NCBI GenBank assembly: GCA_052145775.1
Contig: JBKQNY010000073.1
Coordinates: forward strand, 1 to 6,856
Direction: 5' to 3'
Length of the DNA: 6,856 nucleotides
DNA from: CAVYPR01 sp052145775
GTDB taxonomy: Bacteria > Actinomycetota > Acidimicrobiia > Acidimicrobiales > RAAP-2
In this document: one piece after another, positions 4,880 through 6,856 of the stretch
Position numbering within the stretch: the first letter of the stretch is position 1
How the letters are laid out: each line of letters opens with the position of its first letter
Notes under the pieces: generated by a model
What the model was told of the DNA's origin: nothing
The model's input: the letters and a program-made list of their open reading frames with translations, nothing else
Databases searched by the model: none
Position numbers and translations under genes: made by a program

Positions 4880-6086
4880 CGAGCCCCTCGAGCAGGTGTC
4901 CCATCCGCTCGCGCTTGGTCCGCAGGTACTCGATGTTCTCAGGGTTGGGCGAGGGCTCCAAAGAGAGCCGCTCGGTGATGTCGAGGCCGAACCCTTCGAG
5001 GCCGCCGTACTTGGAGGGGTTGTTGGTCATGAGCCGCATGGTGGTCACCCCGAGGTCGACCAGCATCTGCGCGCCGATGCCGTACTCGCGGCTGTCGACC
5101 GGGAGCCCCTGGGCCAGGTTGGCGTCGACCGTGTCGTGGCCGCCCTCTTGGAGCTGGTAGGCGCGGATCTTGTGGCCGAGGCCGATGCCGCGTCCCTCGT
5201 GGCCCCGCAGGTAGATGAGGACGCCCGTCCCCTCGGCCTCGATGCGCTCGAGGGCAGCGCGCAGCTGCGGCCCGCAGTCGCAGCGCAGCGAGCCGAACAC
5301 GTCGCCGGTCAGGCACTCCGAGTGCACCCGCACCAGCACGTCGCGCTCCCCGGCGACGTCGCCCATCACCAGGGCCAGGTGCTGCTCGCCGTCGAGGGTG
5401 GACTCGTAGACGTGGGCGGTGAACGGACCCGCCGCGGTGGGGATGCGGGCCTCGGACACCCGGCGGACCAGCTTCTCGGTGCGCCGCCGGTAGCGGATGA
5501 GCTCGGCGATGGAGATGAGGGGCAGCCCGTGGGTGGCGGCGAACTTCTCCAGCTCGGGGAGCCGGGCCATCTCGGACTTGTCCTCGGACACGATCTCGCA
5601 GAGCACCCCGGCCGGGGTCAGCCCCGCCGCCCGGGCCAGGTCGACGGTCGCCTCGGTGTGGCCGGCGCGCTTCAAGACCCCGCCGGGCCGGTAGCGCAGG
5701 GGGAAGATGTGGCCCGGGCGGTTGAGGTCCGAGGCCCGGGTGGCCGGGTCGATCAGGGCGGCGATGGTGGCGGCGCGGTCGGCCGCCGAGATGCCGGTGG
5801 TGGTGGAGTGCCGGGCGTCGACGCTCACCGTGAAGGCGGTGCGCTGGGCCTCGGTGTTGGCCGACACCATGAGAGGCAGCTCGAGCCGGTCGGCCCGGTC
5901 GGGCATGAGCGGCACGCAGATCACCCCCGAGGTGTGGGCCAAGAAGAAGGCGATCGTCTCGGGCGTGGCCGACTCGGCCGCCATGACCAGGTCGCCCTCG
6001 TTCTCGCGGTCCTCGTCGTCGACGACCACCACCATGCCGCCCCGGGCGACGGCGGCGATCGCCTCCTCGACGGCGGCGAAGGGCAT
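4866..6086 (-). CDS. ribBA: Bifunctional 3,4-dihydroxy-2-butanone-4-phosphate synthase / GTP cyclohydrolase II
   Basis: The 406-residue protein is a fusion of the two entry enzymes of riboflavin synthesis. The N-terminal half (about 1-200) makes the four-carbon unit from ribulose-5-phosphate. It shows DDEDRENEGDLV (23-34, metal-binding acidic loop), STTTGISAADRA (94-105), RPGHIFPL (123-130), RAGHTEA (140-146, His143) and GVLCEI (160-165, Glu164). The C-terminal half opens the GTP imidazole ring. VHSECLTGDVFGSLRCDCGP (254-273) has the zinc cysteines 258, 269 and 271, followed by RGHEGRGIGL (294-303), REYGIGAQML (333-342) and TNNPSKYGGLEGFGL (354-368). Both halves look complete and active, unlike some actinobacterial RibBA proteins with a dead half. 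The ATG at 6086 shares its A with the ribD stop (TGATG). A longer upstream frame covers ribD out of phase and is a shadow. Confidence 0.97.
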   Translation of the reverse strand: MPFAAVEEAIAAVARGGMVVVVDDEDRENEGDLVMAAESATPETIAFFLAHTSGVICVPLMPDRADRLELPLMVSANTEAQRTAFTVSVDARHSTTTGISAADRAATIAALIDPATRASDLNRPGHIFPLRYRPGGVLKRAGHTEATVDLARAAGLTPAGVLCEIVSEDKSEMARLPELEKFAATHGLPLISIAELIRYRRRTEKLVRRVSEARIPTAAGPFTAHVYESTLDGEQHLALVMGDVAGERDVLVRVHSECLTGDVFGSLRCDCGPQLRAALERIEAEGTGVLIYLRGHEGRGIGLGHKIRAYQLQEGGHDTVDANLAQGLPVDSREYGIGAQMLVDLGVTTMRLMTNNPSKYGGLEGFGLDITERLSLEPSPNPENIEYLRTKRERMGHLLEGLDGVL

Positions 6087-6856
6087 CAGGCCGCCACCTC
6101 CAGCCGCAGGTCCGGGCCCAGGCGGTCGACCGAGACAAGCCGGCCCCGCCACAGGTCCGAGACCGTGGCCGCGCCCGGTCCCGAGAACAGGGGCACCCCG
6201 TCGTCCCCGCCGAGGAGGGCCGGGGCCAGGTAGAGCACGTAGCGGTCGACGAGCCCGGCCGTGTGGAAGTCGTGGGCGACCCGGGCGCCCCCCTCCACCA
6301 GCAGCTGGAGCACGCCCCGGGCCCCCAGGTCGTCGAGGACGTCGCCGAGGTCGCCGGAGAGCTCGACCGCCGGGCGCACCCTGGCCTCCTCCGGGGCGCG
6401 GCCCAGCACCACCCGCAACGGCTGGCGCGCCGGCGCGGGGTCGAGCCGGGCGGTGAGCTGGGGGTCGTCGGCCCGAACCGTCCCCGCCCCCACCAGCACG
6501 GCGTCCGAGCGGGCCCGCAGCCGGTGGACGTCGGCGCGGGCGTCGGCGCCGGTGATCCAACGGCTGGTCCCGTCGGGGGCGGCGGTGCGCCCGTCCAAGG
6601 TGGCCGCCAGCTTGAGGACGACCCAGGGCCGGCCGGTACGGCGGTGCTTCAGGTAGGGGGCGAGCTGTTCGGCCACCTCGTCGGCACCGACGCCGACGGT
6701 CACTTGCACACCCGCCTGGCGCAGGCGCTCGGCCCCGCGCCCGGAGACCTGCGGGTCGGGGTCGAGCAGGCCGACGACCACCCGGGCCACCCCGGCGGCG
6801 AGCACGGCGTCGACGCACGGAGGCGTGCGGCCGTGGTGGGCGCAGGGCTCGAGGGT
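6086..6856 (-). CDS. ribD: Bifunctional pyrimidine deaminase/reductase of riboflavin synthesis, 5' end missing
   Basis: RibD deaminates and then reduces the GTP cyclohydrolase II product, giving 5-amino-6-ribitylamino-uracil phosphate. 256 residues are visible of the usual 350-370. The frame enters with TLEPCAHHGRTPPC, the second half of the deaminase zinc site (Cys5 and Cys14 of the visible part). The H-A-E half lies beyond 6856. The NADPH-dependent reductase domain follows: WVVLKLAATLDGRTA, SRWITGADARADVHRLRARS, VLVGAGTVRADDP, and near the end LQLLVEGGARVAHDF and VDRYVLYLAPALLGG. The GTG at 6805 is not a start, because the conserved cysteines lie upstream of it in the same frame. The stop overlaps the ribBA start by one base, so the two are coupled. 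Any FMN riboswitch or promoter would be outside the window. Confidence 0.96.
   Translation of the reverse strand, partial: TLEPCAHHGRTPPCVDAVLAAGVARVVVGLLDPDPQVSGRGAERLRQAGVQVTVGVGADEVAEQLAPYLKHRRTGRPWVVLKLAATLDGRTAAPDGTSRWITGADARADVHRLRARSDAVLVGAGTVRADDPQLTARLDPAPARQPLRVVLGRAPEEARVRPAVELSGDLGDVLDDLGARGVLQLLVEGGARVAHDFHTAGLVDRYVLYLAPALLGGDDGVPLFSGPGAATVSDLWRGRLVSVDRLGPDLRLEVAA

Noticed and set aside
4566..6233. 555-codon open frame on the plus strand opposite ribBA
   Set aside because: It is antisense to a fully recognisable ribBA, its translation is low-complexity Gly/Val/Asp/His-rich, and long mirror frames are expected at this GC.
6087..6818. In-frame upstream extension of ribBA (650-codon frame)
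   Set aside because: It overlaps ribD out of phase and reads as Arg/Gly/Pro-rich sequence. The RibBA family start is at MPFAAVEEAI.

Overview
This is a very GC-rich window (most coding blocks are about 72-75% GC) from a bacterium that looks like a high-GC actinobacterium. An Acidimicrobiia-type lineage is my guess. The support is the GC and codon bias, an infC gene with a long Ala/Glu-rich tail beside a divergent DUF1844-type gene, and a bifunctional ribBA followed by ribH and the long form of hisG. No mobile element, CRISPR array, tRNA or rRNA is visible.

Right part (6856 down to 1575, minus strand): one tightly packed gene string, read right to left. It runs ribD (5' end off the window), ribBA, ribH, hisG, a small cold-shock-domain-like protein, an alpha/beta hydrolase and a class I SAM methyltransferase. 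The first five genes are separated by -14 to +2 bases, so they are very probably co-transcribed and translationally coupled. RibD, RibBA and RibH cover most of the route from GTP and ribulose-5-phosphate to lumazine. Riboflavin synthase (ribE) is absent from the visible part. HisG is the first enzyme of histidine synthesis, and its usual actinobacterial neighbour hisE is absent between ribH and hisG. The hydrolase and methyltransferase at the 3' end have no substrate that the sequence reveals.

Middle (1365-1574): a 210-base convergent intergenic region with one weak hairpin and no gene.

Left part (1-1364): a divergent pair. A DUF1844-type gene runs right (945-1364). The infC operon runs left, with infC at 150-779 and then an rpmI start at 145. 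The two units share a compact promoter candidate, TAGGCTA at 933-939, which reads as a -10 box on both strands. From it the DUF1844 gene would be leaderless. infC would have a leader of about 148 nt with mutually exclusive hairpins, and infC itself appears to start at a rare ATA codon.

Left edge (1-145): rpmI begins normally with a strong ribosome-binding site and MPKMKTDRG. The same frame then changes abruptly into a segment that looks like the FtsK/SpoIIIE DNA translocase, just upstream of where its Walker A motif would be. Its GC is also lower. This is either a chimeric assembly at a contig end or a real rearrangement, and I think the former is more likely.

I do not see a convincing undescribed multi-gene system. 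The observations most worth checking are the rpmI/FtsK junction, the ATA start of infC and the two-way promoter.
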